Shown here: one piece after another, positions 28,744-37,783 of the stretch
Numbering within the stretch: the stretch's first letter is position 1
Layout: every line of letters begins with the position of its first letter
Assembly (NCBI GenBank): GCA_019823025.1
Contig: CP081940.1
Span: 248,001 to 312,000 of the forward strand
DNA from: Methylophilales bacterium
Lineage (GTDB): Bacteria; Pseudomonadota; Gammaproteobacteria; Burkholderiales; Methylophilaceae
Direction of reading: 5' to 3'
Length of the DNA: 64,000 bases
Translations under genes and position numbers: made by a program
Notes under the pieces: generated by a model
Database searches by the model: none
Seen by the model: the letters and a program-made list of their open reading frames with translations, nothing else
Told to the model about the DNA's origin: nothing

Positions 28744-31700
28744 TAACTTTGCTTTTTAAGTATTTTCTTGTCACTAAACATCAGGGAGTATAAAACAGGG
28801 ACAACCGCTAATGTCAGGAATGTACCCACAGCCAAGCCATATGCAATAATATTAGCAAGACCATAGAAGAGTGGGTCATGAGGTATTATTAAAGTCAGCA
28901 AGCCCAAGGTTGTGGTTAATGTAGTAATTATGATAGGCCTTAATCTTTGCTTGCAGGCACTAACGATTGCATCATAAATTTTCTTACCCATCTCTCTTTC
29001 TAAATCAATTCGATCAATCAAGATAATCGCATTATTAATAATAATGCCTGCTAAGCTATAAAGGCCGAGCGTGCCCATGAACCCAAAGTTTGATCCAGAA
29101 ATTAATAAGCCTAATACAGCACCGATGAAGGACAAAGGGATGGTAATTAAAATAATTAATGGTCGCCTAAATGAATTGAACTGTGCAACAAGAAGAATGA
29201 TAATAAGGCCAATTACCAAAGGGACACTTGCGGAAAGTGAATCTTGTGCTTCTTTAGACTCAGTGATAACGCCATCGTATCTGATCATATGGTTAGGTGG
29301 TAAGTCCGCATTTAACTCTTCAACAATTGGATCTAATACCTCTCTAAAGTCCTGAGCCGTTACATTCATATTTTTTGCTTCAACAGAGACTGTTCTGAAT
29401 AAATCCTGCCTAGCAATACGTGAAAACTGATTTTCGCCTTCAAAATCTGCTATTTGGAACAATGGCACATTGGTATTATTGCTTGATGAGTAAACATTTA
29501 ATGTCCTCATCCTATCCATATTGAATCTTTCATCATCCTCAGCTCTGAAGAGAATTGGAATGATATTATCTTCTTCACGAAATTGGGTAACCTCTGAACC
29601 CTCAAAATATGCATTGAGGGATTGTGCAATATCATTTGAAGAAACACCTGCCCTTCTCGCCCTCACCTGATCTACTTTGATTAGAATTTTTAAGGTTCTG
29701 TTTTGCCAATCTGTCCTTATATCTACGGTTCCAGGGACCTCGTGCAACCTATCAACTAACTGCTGCGCCTTAGCATATATAATATTAGAGTCTGGGCCAA
29801 CCACCTGAAGTTTAATTTCACTTGAATCACTTGATCCTAAAAACATCTTATTCACCCTAAAAAACATACCTGGGAATTGATCATTTAAATTATTTTTTAA
29901 ATTTTCAATGGAGCTATCCTGAGCTTCAATATCTTCAATGTTAATAATAATAAAGCCCATGTTATCCGCAGCATCTTCAGGAGCAAGAGACAAAACAAAT
30001 CGAGGACCACCAAAGCCAACATAGCCTGAATATGATTCAATATTTGGAAATAATTCTCTGTCATTTAAAAGCCCAAAGACCTTTTCCATTTGAAACGTCA
30101 TTTCTCTTTGGGAGGTACCAGCAGGTAGTTGAGTATAAACAAGAATTTGAGGTCTGTCAGAATCGGGGAAAAAACGTTTTGGGACTTCTTTACTCGCCAT
30201 AATTGAAAATATAAAAGTAGCAAACATCACAGCTAAAAATAAAAACCTGATCTTTAGAATACCTTTTAATAAAAAACCGTAACCTATGGATAGTTTATAA
30301 AAAATACCCGATGTTTCTTTTTCTTTGCTTTTTTTCTTATCAATTTTTAGGAAGTAGTAACAAAGTAGAGGTGTCAGACAAAGTCCAGCTATCCATGAGG
30401 TCAACAAGGCCATTGCAATGACTAATGAAAGCGACCTTGTGTATTCTCCTGCTGTAGATTCTGCCATCATGAGTGGCATAAAAAATAAAATAGTTGTTAG
30501 GGATGAAGTCAGTAACGGAATAGTCAGCTCTTTTCCTACCCCTTTGAGGGCCTCAATTCTGGAAATACCCCGCTCTAGTCTTTTCATAAAATCCTCGGCC
30601 ACTACAATGCCATTATCAACAAGTAAGCCTAAAGCAATAATAAGGGTTGCCAAGCTCATTCTTTCTAGCTGCAGATCATAAAAATTCATTAATGCGAGTG
30701 TTATCAACATCACAGTTGGAACGATTGAGCCAACAATAAAACCAGTTCTAAATCCAAGAAAGATAATGACTGAAAAAAGGACAATGACTAATGTTTGCAA
30801 AACATTAATTGATACCCCATTGATGGTTTCCTCAACGACATCAGCCTGATAGGTAGCAATGTCTAAATGATATCCAAAGGGCATTGTTTCTTGAATTTCA
30901 GAAATTACATTTAAAACTCTTGGTGAAAATTCTAAGAGGTTATATCCATCAAGCATAGAGATGCCAAAAACAATAGCCTGTTTACCATTAAAATATGCCG
31001 TTTTGCTAGGTGGATCTACATATCCTCGTTCAATAGTTGCTATATCTCGCAGAGAAATGACGTCCTCAGTATCTGTTTTAAAGCTTGAATGTGGCACTGA
31101 AATTAATGTATCGCCTAGCTCTTCGATATCTTTATAATCACCAGTAGGCTCTAAAACAAATGATCTTGCACCCGTATCGACCTGACCTCCAGGAAGTATA
31201 ATGTTTTGTGTTTTCAGTGCAGCAGAAATCTGGCTGGGATTCATTCCTAATTCTGCAAGCTTTGTTGATTCTATTTTTAAATAAATTCTTTCCTCTTGTA
31301 CCCCAAATAGATCAATTTTTTTTATCCCTTTTACGCCATAAATAATATCTCTAATATGTTTTGCCATATCATGCATATCATTCATACCGAAACCATCTGA
31401 AGTTAGTGCCATTGTGATGACAGCAACATCTCCAAACTCATCATTAACATTTGGGGTAGAGGCTCCTTCAGGTAAGTCTTTTTCTGTATCCTTAACCTTA
31501 TTTCGTAAATTTTGCCAAATATCTGCTAAGTTAAAATATTTATCTTCAATCTTGACATGAATGATTGAGGATCCTGTTTCTGAAATCGACGTCAGCTTCT
31601 TAATCTCTGGAATCTTACGAATATTTTCTTCTAATTTTTTGGTGATTAGAAGCTCTATTCTTTGTGGAGACATGCCTGGAAATTTGGTTGTAACAATAGC

Positions 31701-31832
31701 TTCACGATTGACAATATTAGGGTCTTCTTGAGAAGGTAAAGTAAAATAACTGATACCTCCATAGACCATTAAACTTAAAACTATGAATAAAAATATTTTC
31801 TGATATTTAAAAGCTAATTCTGAGATATTCAT
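28743..31832 (-). CDS. RND efflux transporter permease (AcrB-like)
   Basis: Inner-membrane proton-driven exporter, 1029 residues. It starts with an RND first helix, then YFTLPSQEDPNIVNREAIVT and FPGMSPQRIELLITKKLEEN. Helix 4 has LATLIIALGLLVDNGIVVAE: the first Asp of the AcrB pair is kept and the second is Asn. The C-terminal half repeats the fold (GLIIILLVAQFNSFRRPLII, AGIIINNAIILIDRI). It lies 13 bases after the adaptor gene. Substrate is unknown; drugs, solvents or lipids are all possible. Confidence 0.9.
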   Translation of the reverse strand: MNISELAFKYQKIFLFIVLSLMVYGGISYFTLPSQEDPNIVNREAIVTTKFPGMSPQRIELLITKKLEENIRKIPEIKKLTSISETGSSIIHVKIEDKYFNLADIWQNLRNKVKDTEKDLPEGASTPNVNDEFGDVAVITMALTSDGFGMNDMHDMAKHIRDIIYGVKGIKKIDLFGVQEERIYLKIESTKLAELGMNPSQISAALKTQNIILPGGQVDTGARSFVLEPTGDYKDIEELGDTLISVPHSSFKTDTEDVISLRDIATIERGYVDPPSKTAYFNGKQAIVFGISMLDGYNLLEFSPRVLNVISEIQETMPFGYHLDIATYQADVVEETINGVSINVLQTLVIVLFSVIIFLGFRTGFIVGSIVPTVMLITLALMNFYDLQLERMSLATLIIALGLLVDNGIVVAEDFMKRLERGISRIEALKGVGKELTIPLLTSSLTTILFFMPLMMAESTAGEYTRSLSLVIAMALLTSWIAGLCLTPLLCYYFLKIDKKKSKEKETSGIFYKLSIGYGFLLKGILKIRFLFLAVMFATFIFSIMASKEVPKRFFPDSDRPQILVYTQLPAGTSQREMTFQMEKVFGLLNDRELFPNIESYSGYVGFGGPRFVLSLAPEDAADNMGFIIINIEDIEAQDSSIENLKNNLNDQFPGMFFRVNKMFLGSSDSSEIKLQVVGPDSNIIYAKAQQLVDRLHEVPGTVDIRTDWQNRTLKILIKVDQVRARRAGVSSNDIAQSLNAYFEGSEVTQFREEDNIIPILFRAEDDERFNMDRMRTLNVYSSSNNTNVPLFQIADFEGENQFSRIARQDLFRTVSVEAKNMNVTAQDFREVLDPIVEELNADLPPNHMIRYDGVITESKEAQDSLSASVPLVIGLIIILLVAQFNSFRRPLIILITIPLSFIGAVLGLLISGSNFGFMGTLGLYSLAGIIINNAIILIDRIDLEREMGKKIYDAIVSACKQRLRPIIITTLTTTLGLLTLIIPHDPLFYGLANIIAYGLAVGTFLTLAVVPVLYSLMFSDKKILKKQS

Positions 31833-31845
31833 TAAAATATTAGCA

Positions 31846-32898
31846 TTAGTTAAAGTTAAATATTTCTATATCTTGTTCTTGAAGAACAACCTCTTGATTG
31901 TTTCTAAGATATGGAATACCTGCGACTGCGATAATATCACCAGACTTTATGTTGCCTTGCACATAAACATCATTGTTTGTAATGTTAAGCGGCTTTACAT
32001 TAACTTTTTTAAGTCTGCTTGTATTTTTATCGTAAACATAAACAAAGCTTGATTGTTCGTTACCAACACCCAAAGCAGAATTTGGTATCAAAATACTTTC
32101 TTCAACGTCTTGAAAATAAACAAATGAAACCTCTGCTGTCATTCCTGCTCTTAATTCCGGTGACTGTTGAGTGAGATATAAAACAACGGGGAATGAATTT
32201 GCTCTAGTGGCTTGGGTTCCAATTTCTTTTAAAGCTGCTTCCATTATAAGATTTCTGGCTGCGGGAAAAGTGACTGTATATATCCTATCTTGAACTAATT
32301 TCTTTATTAATGTCTCTGGAACATATACAGAAACCTCAAGGCCTTGTCCGCCATCAATTTTAAAGAGTGTCTCTCCAGTAAAAACTTGTTGCGCTGGGTC
32401 GACATCTCTAAATGTAATTGTGCCATCATAAGGAGCTCTAAGGACAGTATCTTCAAGACCCTTCTTGCTTATTGCTAAATTAGAGGCAGCAATCTCTAAT
32501 TCTGTTTTAGCGTCTGCCACATCCTGTTGTGAAACTGCCTTGCTTTCACGTGCAACTTTCATGCGGTTGTAATATGATTCTTTATTAACAAAATCAGCTT
32601 GAGAGGAAAGGTAGATACTCTTGGGATCCCTTTGACTTAACCTTGCTAGAACTTGACCCTTTTTTACTTTACTGCCTAAGTCAACCTTTACATCCGTAAC
32701 ATAGCCACCGTTATTAAAACTTAAAGAGGCTCCTTCTCTAGGGTTAAGTTGCCCAGATAACTTTCTTGATTGCTCTACACCAGTTACACTTACCTCCATC
32801 CAAGCAATCTTCGGAATTGGAGCATCCTTGGCTGGCTTATCTTCATCACAAGATAAAAGAAAAAAGCTTAAAAATATCAAAAAAATTATGTTTTTCAT
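31846..32898 (-). CDS. RND efflux periplasmic adaptor lipoprotein
   Basis: Membrane fusion protein, 350 residues. The signal IIFLIFLSFFLLSCDED has a lipobox, so the adaptor is likely lipid-anchored. The lipoyl-like segment FNNGGYVTDVKVDLGSKVKK, the helical hairpin (about 80-140) and VLRAPYDGTITFRDVDPAQQ are standard. The C-terminal part LIPNSALGVGNEQSSFVYVY fits the membrane-proximal domain. It sits between the outer-membrane channel gene and the pump gene. Confidence 0.9.
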   Translation of the reverse strand: MKNIIFLIFLSFFLLSCDEDKPAKDAPIPKIAWMEVSVTGVEQSRKLSGQLNPREGASLSFNNGGYVTDVKVDLGSKVKKGQVLARLSQRDPKSIYLSSQADFVNKESYYNRMKVARESKAVSQQDVADAKTELEIAASNLAISKKGLEDTVLRAPYDGTITFRDVDPAQQVFTGETLFKIDGGQGLEVSVYVPETLIKKLVQDRIYTVTFPAARNLIMEAALKEIGTQATRANSFPVVLYLTQQSPELRAGMTAEVSFVYFQDVEESILIPNSALGVGNEQSSFVYVYDKNTSRLKKVNVKPLNITNNDVYVQGNIKSGDIIAVAGIPYLRNNQEVVLQEQDIEIFNFN

Positions 32899-32907
32899 TC
32901 GCTATTC

Positions 32908-34374
32908 CTAGATCTTTTCATTAACAATTTCATCCGTTAAGATTTCTGTGTCTTCCCAACCGCCACCCATTGCTTTGTATAATTGAATGATAAATTGTAC
33001 TAAATTACCATCACTTATCGCCAGCTCATCTTCTTGAAAAAAGATTACCCTTTCAGCATCTTGAACTTCTTGAAAATCGATCAAGCCAGAGGTATACCTA
33101 GCAAGTGTAATCTTGTTTACTTTCTTTGCAGCACTGACCGACGCGTTCAATGAGGCATTTCTTTGTTTCTCCTCCTTATAAGACTTAATTGCATTTTCTA
33201 CTTCTTCAAATGCCGTCAAGACTTTCTTTTCATAGTTTACACGAGCTTCTTCAACTTGCGCATCCTGGACCTCAATTGCAGCCTGGGTTGCACCTCCATC
33301 AAAAATATTCCATCTAAAATTTGGACCAAATGACCAATATCTTGAATCAGAGCTAAATTGATTATCAAATTCTTTTGAATCATAACCAAAGGTACCGTTT
33401 AGATTGAACCTAGGATATTCTTCAGCAGTTGCAATACCGACCTCAGCTGTTTCTTGAGCCAACAGTCTCTCCGCTTCCCTAATATCTGGTCGTTGTCTTA
33501 GAATTTCCCTAGGGACTTGAACAACTGTTTTTTCAGGCACGTGAGGTATACCATAACTCTGTTTTAACTCTGAGTTTAAAGTGCCTGGATTTTTACCCAA
33601 TAAAATTGCAAGGCCATTTGATAATTCATTGATTCTTGCAAAAAAAAGAGGGATGTTAGATTCCGCTGCAGCTAAGTTTTGTTCTGATTGAAGAAGATCA
33701 ACTTCTGAAACAAGCTCAGCTTTATATCGAGCATTTACTATTCTCAAGGTATCTTTTTGCGATTTAACATTCTCAAGGGCATATTGAAGACGCTCTTGTG
33801 CGGTTCTTAAGGCTACATAGTTCTTAGCAATTTCCGCATATAAAATCACCATGACATCTCGATATGCCTCAACCGAGCGCTCTAATTGAGCATCTGCAGC
33901 TTCAATTGACCTTCTCACATAACCAAAAATATCAATCTCCCAACTGATATCTAGACCTATCGATGAGTAAAGCCCTGTATCCCTATCTCCCGAAACAGAC
34001 TTACTTTGACTTTTTTCTGATACATCCCCTACCCCATCAAGTTCCGGTGATCGAGCGGCATCAGCAATCCCAAAATTTGCTCTAGCGACTTCTACTCTAG
34101 CTAGTGCAATTTTTGCATCCAAATTATCAACAGCTGCTCTGCTAATTAAATCATTAAGTACTGGATCATTGAAGAGAGTCCACCACTGTGTTTGGCTAGC
34201 ACTTGTCTCATTGAATTCGCCATTTAATTGATTTTCCCAATTTTCAGGTACCTCTAACTCAGGTGCACCTTCATAGTCAGGTCCAACCGCCTTACAAGAT
34301 ACTAAAAACAAAATAAATACTGACAGGCTGAGTACTTTTAGATAGGATTTTGTATTTATTTTGATAGAAAACAT
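32908..34374 (-). CDS. Outer-membrane efflux lipoprotein (OprM/NodT type)
   Basis: Channel of the same tripartite pump, 488 residues. The lipobox is in FILFLVSCKAVGPDYEGAPE, a standard OprM start. Further family features are TQWWTLFNDPVLNDLISRA, RQRPDIREAERLLAQETAEV and YWSFGPNFRWNIFDGGATQA. It is the first gene of the operon and is followed by the adaptor, the pump and the small membrane protein. Confidence 0.92.
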   Translation of the reverse strand: MFSIKINTKSYLKVLSLSVFILFLVSCKAVGPDYEGAPELEVPENWENQLNGEFNETSASQTQWWTLFNDPVLNDLISRAAVDNLDAKIALARVEVARANFGIADAARSPELDGVGDVSEKSQSKSVSGDRDTGLYSSIGLDISWEIDIFGYVRRSIEAADAQLERSVEAYRDVMVILYAEIAKNYVALRTAQERLQYALENVKSQKDTLRIVNARYKAELVSEVDLLQSEQNLAAAESNIPLFFARINELSNGLAILLGKNPGTLNSELKQSYGIPHVPEKTVVQVPREILRQRPDIREAERLLAQETAEVGIATAEEYPRFNLNGTFGYDSKEFDNQFSSDSRYWSFGPNFRWNIFDGGATQAAIEVQDAQVEEARVNYEKKVLTAFEEVENAIKSYKEEKQRNASLNASVSAAKKVNKITLARYTSGLIDFQEVQDAERVIFFQEDELAISDGNLVQFIIQLYKAMGGGWEDTEILTDEIVNEKI

Positions 34375-34427
34375 TACTTAAAAATTATACCTAAATAATT
34401 TTTATTTCGTTTTAAATTTAAAATTTT

Positions 34428-35954
34428 TTAGAGTAAATTAATGTTGTCTAAATATAAATTAGCTTTTTTATTAATTTCTATTTTTTGGTGCTGATCCATT
34501 TTTTTAAGCTGGCTATTAACTATGCCAAGCCTTGGGTTATTTAAAAGTTTATCCTGATGTCTATCAAAGAAATTCCAATAAAGTGAATTGAATGGACAGG
34601 CATCTTCTCCGAGTTTTTCCTTAAATTTATATTTACAACTTGAGCAGTAGTTGCCCATCTTATTGATATAGGCGGCTGATGAAACATAAGGCTTGGTAGC
34701 TAATAAGCCCCCGTCTGCAAACTGACTCATTCCTAGAGTATTTGGCATCTCTACCCATTCATAAGCATCAATATAAATACCAAGATACCATTTGTGAACT
34801 TCTTTAGGATCTACACCTGCCAGCAAACTAAAATTACCGATAATCATTAATCGCTGAATATGGTGGGCATAGGCATTTGTTAATGATTGGGAAATACTTA
34901 ATGATAAACAACGCATATCGGTTTTTCCTGTCCAAAACCAATCTGGAAGCTTAGCGTTGTGTTTAAAAAAATTGTGCTGATCATATCCAGGCATATTTGC
35001 CCAGTAAACTCCCCTAATATATTCACGCCATCCTAAGATCTGTCTAATAAATCCTTCAACGGACGAGAGAGGTAAATCCTTTTCATAATATGCTTCTTCA
35101 GCTTTTTTAATAACTTCAAGTGGACTAAGCATTTTAGAATTAAGCGAAAAGGATAGAAACGAATGGAACAATCTCCAATTTTCATCATGAAGTGCGTCTT
35201 GAAAATCACCGAAGTTAAACAGATCTTTTGCTACAAAGTTATCAAGAAGTTTAATAGACTCGTCCCTACTTATTGGCCAACGAAAATTTGATTCTTGGCT
35301 TTCGCCAAAGTGCTTGATGTTTTCATTATTTATTTCTAAAAATATCTTTTCATGATTGTGAGATGGCCTGAAGTCCTCAGTTGTGTTTGGGCTGCCGTCC
35401 CATCGTTTTCGATTATCTGAATCGAAATTCCATTTACCTCCAATAGGTTTATCCCCATCCATTAAAATAGAAAATTTCTGTCTCATGTTTCTGTAGAACT
35501 CTTCCATCCGCCAATGTTTCTTTTCAGAAAAGAAATCCTTTGCATAAAACTTCGGGACTAAGAAGTGTTCTGTATCAACTGATTCAACTTTTATATTTTC
35601 GATAGACTCAAGTTTCTTTAATTCAGTTGAAAGTCTATATTCATCGGGTTCCAAATATTGTAATTCGGTTATATTTCTTTCTTTGATAATTTTATTAATA
35701 TTTTGGTAGAAGCTCTGTTCATTTTCTTTATCATTAATTTTAAAATAAATAACTTCAAAACCTTTTTGTTGAAGTTGCTCAGCAAAAAATCGCATCGCTG
35801 CGAATGTCGCAATTATCTTTTGTGCATGATGAAGCACATAGCTCGTTTCTTCTTTGACCTCCATCAACACGTAAGTAGTTTTAGAATTATTTTCCTTAAA
35901 CCATGAATGGTTTATATTTAACTGATCACCTAGAATTAATCTTAATTTATTCAT
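34428..35954 (-). CDS. Photolyase-related protein with Fe-S cluster (FeS-BCP type)
   Basis: Member of the deoxyribodipyrimidine photolyase-related family (bacterial cryptochrome and (6-4) photolyase group), 508 residues. The N-terminal domain begins LRLILGDQLNINHSWF. FAD-domain features are RQILGWREYIRGVYWANMPG and IQRLMIIGNFSLLAGVDP. The cluster ligands appear as Cys in DMRCLSLSIS and three Cys in YCSSCKYKF plus DACPFNSLYWNFF. It probably repairs (6-4) photoproducts using light. It lies about 300 bases upstream of the proteorhodopsin, on the opposite strand. Confidence 0.9.
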   Translation of the reverse strand: MNKLRLILGDQLNINHSWFKENNSKTTYVLMEVKEETSYVLHHAQKIIATFAAMRFFAEQLQQKGFEVIYFKINDKENEQSFYQNINKIIKERNITELQYLEPDEYRLSTELKKLESIENIKVESVDTEHFLVPKFYAKDFFSEKKHWRMEEFYRNMRQKFSILMDGDKPIGGKWNFDSDNRKRWDGSPNTTEDFRPSHNHEKIFLEINNENIKHFGESQESNFRWPISRDESIKLLDNFVAKDLFNFGDFQDALHDENWRLFHSFLSFSLNSKMLSPLEVIKKAEEAYYEKDLPLSSVEGFIRQILGWREYIRGVYWANMPGYDQHNFFKHNAKLPDWFWTGKTDMRCLSLSISQSLTNAYAHHIQRLMIIGNFSLLAGVDPKEVHKWYLGIYIDAYEWVEMPNTLGMSQFADGGLLATKPYVSSAAYINKMGNYCSSCKYKFKEKLGEDACPFNSLYWNFFDRHQDKLLNNPRLGIVNSQLKKMDQHQKIEINKKANLYLDNINLL

Positions 35955-36250
35955 AATTATTCTGATTATAGATTAGATTATTGGTTTCAAAATACTGGTT
36001 GATAAAACTTAATTTTTTTTGGAGGGAACTCTATATTAGTTAATGTGTCAATTAATGTCTAAATTTTTAAAATTTTTTTAAAAATTGTGGTAAATTTAAT
36101 ATTGTTTTATCAGGTGTGCTAATAAAAATTACTTTTTTTATTTATTAGCTCTCTTTTTAAGGCATTTTTTTTAATCAAAACGTAAACAATCTTTAAGATG
36201 ATGATGTAAAGATGTTTTTTGTTTAACGTTTTTATAGGAGGGTTTTAAAT
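35955..36250. other. 296-base gap between photolyase-related gene and proteorhodopsin
   Basis: This divergent spacer is extremely A/T-rich and must hold the promoters of both genes. I see no open reading frame and no convincing -35/-10 pair. The one clear signal is a strong ribosome site AGGAGG at 36236-36241, nine bases before the proteorhodopsin ATG. Confidence 0.6.
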
Positions 36251-36946
36251 ATGTTAAATCCATCAGATTACGTTGGAGTTACCTTTTGGCTGCTTTCTGC
36301 TGCTATGGTTGCTGCAACATTTTTTTTCTGGGTTGAGAGAGATCGAGCTGTAGGTAAATGGAAAACTTCACTTACAGTTGCTGCAATGGTTACAGGTATT
36401 GCTGCTATTCACTATTTTTACATGCGTGGTGTTTGGATTGATACTGGAAGTTCACCTACAGTATTTAGATACGTAGACTGGTTACTTACAGTCCCACTTC
36501 AAATTGTAGAGTTCTATTTAATTCTTGCTGCGATAGCGGTTGTTTCTATATCCGTTTTCTGGCGTTTACTTATTGCTTCTGTAGTTATGTTAGTTGCAGG
36601 CTATATTGGTGAAGTAAGTGCAATGGGAGACGGTGGTAGCTTATGGTCTGGTTTCTGGATCGGTATGGTTGCATGGTTATACATCATCTGGGAAGTATTT
36701 AAAGGTGAAGCTAGCCAAATTAGTGCAAGCAAAGGTACTGCGGCAAGTAAGAAAGCATTTAATGCGTTACGATTAATTGTAACTGTGGGTTGGGCTATAT
36801 ATCCAATTGGTTACTATCTAGGGTACACAGGCAGCGCTGATGCCGGTACTTTAAACATCGTATATAACTTAGCTGACTTTGTTAACAAGATTGCCTTCGG
36901 TGTAGTAATATGGGCAGCAGCTACATCAGGTGCAAAAGCCAAGTAA
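36251..36946 (+). CDS. Proteorhodopsin, light-driven proton pump (blue-type)
   Basis: Seven-helix retinal protein of 231 residues. All pump residues are present: proton acceptor Asp76 and Thr80 in RYVDWLLTVPLQIVEFYL, donor Glu87, His54 in IHYFYMRGVW, and the retinal Schiff-base Lys213 in NLADFVNKIAFG. Gln84 sits at the spectral tuning position (Leu in green, Gln in blue forms), so blue absorption is expected. A strong AGGAGG site precedes the ATG. An intrinsic terminator follows directly. Retinal is supplied by the crt and blh genes downstream. Confidence 0.97.
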   Translation: MLNPSDYVGVTFWLLSAAMVAATFFFWVERDRAVGKWKTSLTVAAMVTGIAAIHYFYMRGVWIDTGSSPTVFRYVDWLLTVPLQIVEFYLILAAIAVVSISVFWRLLIASVVMLVAGYIGEVSAMGDGGSLWSGFWIGMVAWLYIIWEVFKGEASQISASKGTAASKKAFNALRLIVTVGWAIYPIGYYLGYTGSADAGTLNIVYNLADFVNKIAFGVVIWAAATSGAKAK

Positions 36947-36973
36947 TTTTTGAACCTGTAGTGTAATATTAAG

Positions 36974-37001
36974 AACGCGTCATTTTTGGCGCGTTTTTTT
37001 T
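36974..37001 (+). terminator. Intrinsic terminator between the two opsin genes
   Basis: AACGCGTCA, loop TTTT, TGGCGCGTT form a nine-pair stem with one G-U pair, followed by a run of T. It separates proteorhodopsin from the second opsin and the carotenoid genes, so those should be expressed at a lower level or from another promoter. Confidence 0.88.
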
Positions 37002-37020
37002 AATATTTTTTTTAGGTGAT

Positions 37021-37758
37021 ATGCAAGTAGCTGACTACAATTTACTTTATAACTCTTTATCTTTTGCAATTGCCACATTTGGTGCAAGTACCGTATTCTT
37101 TTTTTGCCAAAGATCACAAGTTGCACCTGCTTATAAGACCTCACTGACCCTTGCTGGCTTAGTTTGCTTGATCGCTCTCTATCACTATTTTAGAATATTC
37201 GAAAGCTTCAATGATGCCTATGTATTTCAAGATGGCCTAGTGAAAGAAACTGGTGGGCAATTAAATGTTAGATATCGTTATGTTGGTTGGCTTTTAACCG
37301 TCCCATTACTATTGCTTGAGCTCGTCTTAATTATCAGGCTTACAAGAGAAGAAACATTTTCTGTGGGGACAAAATTAACTGTTGCAGCAATTATTATGGT
37401 GCTCTTGGGTTACTCTGGAGAAGGTTTAGTCGATACCAATCAAATACAAGAAAGATGGGTATATTGGTCACTGGCAATGCTGCCTTTTTTGTACATTCTC
37501 TATTACCTGATCATAAAATTAAAACGCCCTATATCAAAACAACCGAAAAATGTTCGTAGCCTGGTCAGTAATGCAAGATGGCTACTTATCCTATCTTGGG
37601 CAATTTACCCTATTGTTTATTTACTTCCAATATTTGATCCTAGCACCTCCTACATAAATCTTCAGATTGGCTATACAGTAGCAGATATATTTTCACTCGC
37701 TTTATTTGGCATTATGATTTATTTAATCGCTCAAAGAAAATCGGATATTGGAGCCTAA
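37021..37758 (+). CDS. Xanthorhodopsin-like opsin lacking the retinal lysine
   Basis: Seven-helix opsin homologue, 245 residues. The helix C region NVRYRYVGWLLTVPLLLLEL resembles xanthorhodopsin, with Thr93 and Glu100 kept but Gly89 replacing the proton-acceptor Asp. In helix G, YTVADIFSLALFG aligns with YNLADFVNKIAFG of the adjacent proteorhodopsin and puts Leu226 at the Schiff-base Lys position. His55 and the helix D motif GYSGEG are retained. The frame is intact, with no sign of decay. Covalent retinal binding and pumping are therefore not expected; a structural, partner or sensing role is possible. It is 26 bases upstream of crtE. Confidence 0.93.
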   Translation: MQVADYNLLYNSLSFAIATFGASTVFFFCQRSQVAPAYKTSLTLAGLVCLIALYHYFRIFESFNDAYVFQDGLVKETGGQLNVRYRYVGWLLTVPLLLLELVLIIRLTREETFSVGTKLTVAAIIMVLLGYSGEGLVDTNQIQERWVYWSLAMLPFLYILYYLIIKLKRPISKQPKNVRSLVSNARWLLILSWAIYPIVYLLPIFDPSTSYINLQIGYTVADIFSLALFGIMIYLIAQRKSDIGA

Positions 37759-37783
37759 AAGTTAATTAAAAAAATAATCAATT

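Noticed and set aside
36061..36130. Possible -35/-10 pairs upstream of proteorhodopsin, such as TTGTGG with TATCAG
   Set aside because: Matches are weak in a sequence of almost only A and T, where such hits are expected by chance.
37681..37758. The second opsin as a pseudogene or a sequencing error at the lysine codon
   Set aside because: The frame is complete, the surrounding helix G is well preserved, and Lys to CTC needs three base changes.
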